Source: Actinopolymorpha alba DSM 45243
GTDB taxonomy: Bacteria; Actinomycetota; Actinomycetes; Propionibacteriales; Actinopolymorphaceae
Direction: 5' to 3'
Length of the DNA stretch: 64,000 bases
Assembly (NCBI RefSeq): GCF_000373925.1
Contig: NZ_KB892762.1
Coordinates: 20,327-84,326 of the forward strand
Shown: piece after piece, positions 62,591 through 64,000 of the stretch
Numbering within the stretch: the first letter of the stretch is position 1
How the letters are laid out: each line of letters starts with the position of its first letter
Notes under the pieces: model-generated
What the model was told of the DNA's origin: nothing
The model's database searches: none
What the model saw: only the letters and a program-made list of their open reading frames with translations
Position numbers and translations under genes: made by a program

Positions 62591-63175
62591 ATGCCCGTCA
62601 TCGCCATCATCTCGCTTCCGGCGTACAACGTCACGCGGCCTCCCGATGTTGAGGCCGTTGGCGCGGCTCTCGATGAAGTCATCCGCAAGAACTTCGGCCA
62701 AGAAGAAGAACGCGAGGTCGCCATCCGCGGTGTCAGTCTGATCGACCACCCAGCGCACACTCACGACTCGTTGGCCGAGGTGATCACCGCTACCGGCACG
62801 GATCGGTACGACCCGCGGCGCGTAGGTCCGACCGATGGGGGCTACGCCCGCTACGGCGTCGAACTGCACATCGCCCCCTGCACCGTCTCGGCAACGTCCC
62901 TGCGATCACGAATGACGGAGACCCCGACGCTGCACGGCACCATCACGCAATCGGTGATGGCGAAGACCGTGAGCGACTTCTACGTGGGTCCGCAAGTCGA
63001 CCGCGGCGGAGTACCACTGAGGATCGACCTGATCACCATCTACGACCTCACCCAACTCGAGGGCATCCCGATCCCCTTCCACGGCGACGAGAAGCCGCCA
63101 CTGTCAGCGTGCCGCTTCAAATATCCCGATCGCCGCAGCGAAGCACTACTCGGGCTGATCAAAGTTCTGGGATAA
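62591..63175 (+). CDS. hypothetical protein (operon with DUF2087 and kinase)
   Basis: A 194-residue soluble protein of no family I know. It begins MPVIAIISLPAYNVTRPPDV, with beta-strand-like segments (YGVELHIAPCTVSATSLRSR, LRIDLITIYDLTQLEG) and ends CRFKYPDRRSEALLGLIKVLG (shown in parts). One or two cysteines only, no signal peptide. GGAGG precedes ATG 62591, 11 bp after the kinase stop, so it is co-transcribed. A function with the kinase/regulator pair is likely but unknown. Confidence 0.68.
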   Translation: MPVIAIISLPAYNVTRPPDVEAVGAALDEVIRKNFGQEEEREVAIRGVSLIDHPAHTHDSLAEVITATGTDRYDPRRVGPTDGGYARYGVELHIAPCTVSATSLRSRMTETPTLHGTITQSVMAKTVSDFYVGPQVDRGGVPLRIDLITIYDLTQLEGIPIPFHGDEKPPLSACRFKYPDRRSEALLGLIKVLG

Positions 63176-63362
63176 GCCACCGGCCCGGATCACTGGACGC
63201 ATCTGCTCGCGGGGATTTGAGCGTGTTCCGTAGATCTTCGTTGAGGTCTTGGGGTTTGACTGGCCGTTGTGGATGACGAGCGCCCTCGTGCTTTGTGAGA
63301 CGGCTGGTCGGTGGCGCGATCGGGATCCACTCAGGTCTCGTCTCACACACTGGCCAATCCAG

Positions 63363-63496
63363 GGGTTGTCTCACATTGTGTACACCTGGCTGGTACTTCA
63401 CACGGCTAGCACCTGCTTCACATGGCGTCCATGCCATGTGAAGCAGGTACCAGCCATGCAAGGCGCCCGCAGGGTGTACACAATGTGAGACAACCC
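63363..63496. repeat. dispersed palindromic element, copy B (complete)
   Basis: The arms at 63363-63386 and 63473-63496 are perfect 24-bp inverted repeats containing GTCTCACATTGTGTACACC. Inside is a second perfect stem, ACCTGCTTCACATGG (63411-63425) with CCATGTGAAGCAGGT (63434-63448). The element is 134 bp, non-coding, and lies 122 bp upstream of an IS982-type transposase start. Confidence 0.8.
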
Positions 63497-63617
63497 GGCG
63501 CCAGAGCACCACGAACGACCCGCCAAGGTGCATGCAGAGACCTAGACGAGTGATTCCTAACTCTGTTCGGTGTGGCTGCTGGGATCTTGACGCGGCGGAG
63601 GGTACCGATGTCGTTTT

Positions 63618-64000
63618 GTGACGAACAACCTCGATACCCTCCTGACCGCACTGTATGTGTACATCGATGATCACGTGGTCCAGGCGCACCGGCTCACACC
63701 CGGGCGGCCGAAGAAACTGACTGATGCCGAGCTGGTCTGTCTGGCGGTTGCCCAAGTTCTGTTGGGTTACCCGTCCCAGCATCACTGGCTGCGCGCCTGC
63801 TACGGCCGGCTCGGGCACCTGTTCCCGTACCTGCCCAAACAGCCTGGCTACAGCAAACGGATCAAGGCAGCCGGGCCACTGATCGCCAAAGTGCTCGACT
63901 ATCTGGCGCGGGAGGTGTCGGCGCAGTCTGATGAGTTCCGGTTCATCGACGCCACCCCGATCTCGTGTGGCTGCTCGGTCTCCACCGTGAAACGCTCCGA
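63618..64000 (+). mobile_element. IS982-family transposase, 5' part (runs off window)
   Basis: From GTG 63618 the frame is open to the window end (about 127 codons). NLDTLLTALYVYIDDHVVQA, PGRPKKLTDAELVCLAVAQV, FPYLPKQPGYSKRIKAAGPL and FRFIDATPISCG match the IS982 transposase N-terminal and the first catalytic Asp region (the D of IDATP). The left inverted repeat of the IS should lie within the 120 bp upstream but I could not delimit it without the right end. Confidence 0.88.

Overview
The window is about 64 kb of high-GC chromosomal DNA from an actinobacterium. It has GTG and TTG starts, many ATGA/GTGA stop-start overlaps, a WhiB regulator, BldG, a DivIVA-type coiled coil and an actinobacterial Tad cluster. 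From about 0.4 to 51 kb the core genes follow the order of the Mycobacterium tuberculosis Rv3649-Rv3688c region: helicase, tad genes, ssd, acs, marP-nudix-tlpA-nth-crp, MBL, RidA, the 51-aa gene, bagA-bagB, whiB4, ponA2, metallophosphoesterase, YqeY. The presence of BldG and a FilP/DivIVA-like protein would fit a filamentous or Propionibacteriales-like organism, but the genus cannot be read from the sequence.

Layout. 0.4-4.1 kb: bldG, a MrfA-type helicase and a repeat-rich membrane protein. 4.1-9.4 kb: a minus-strand Tad/Flp pilus operon (ssd-tadA-tadB-tadC-pilin-TadE-TadE-like). 9.9-17.2 kb: HAD phosphatase, methyltransferase, Nudix, then an acetate module (DUF485, ActP symporter, acetyl-CoA synthetase). 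17.2-26.4 kb: more accessory DNA. It holds dispersed palindromes, a SoxR/MFS efflux pair, an exported flavin oxidase with an exported RidA partner, a GNAT gene and a DUF222-HNH gene. 26.4-51.1 kb: mostly housekeeping genes. These include a MOSC protein, DivIVA-like protein, TrmH-type methyltransferase, NhaA, the MarP periplasmic protease operon, Nth, Crp, the BagA/BagB Get3-like ATPases, WhiB4, PonA2, an orphan MurE-like ligase and YqeY. A VapBC module is wedged into the conserved block.

51.1-64 kb is accessory and decaying. A tRNA-Pro(CGG) gene carries a 2.3-kb integrated mini-element. It is bounded by a 42-bp direct repeat of the tRNA 3' part, has paired arm-type sites, an excisionase-like gene and an integrase wrecked by a deletion and a frameshift, and its only cargo is a lone nucleotidyltransferase. 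Beyond it lie truncated genes (MFS, P-loop kinase, nitronate monooxygenase), three aminoglycoside-phosphotransferase-like kinases (one frameshifted), a DUF2087 regulator, a CPBP protease, YCII, GYD and DUF2750 proteins, IS21-like end repeats, and finally the 5' part of an IS982-family transposase that runs off the window.

The least explained items are the tRNA-Pro mini-element with its nucleotidyltransferase, the dispersed GTGTACAC-centred palindromes (three loci), the exported oxidase/RidA pair, the hydrolase with glycine at its nucleophile position, and the 61-63 kb kinase/DUF2087/unknown operon. No biosynthetic gene cluster, CRISPR array or rRNA operon is present.
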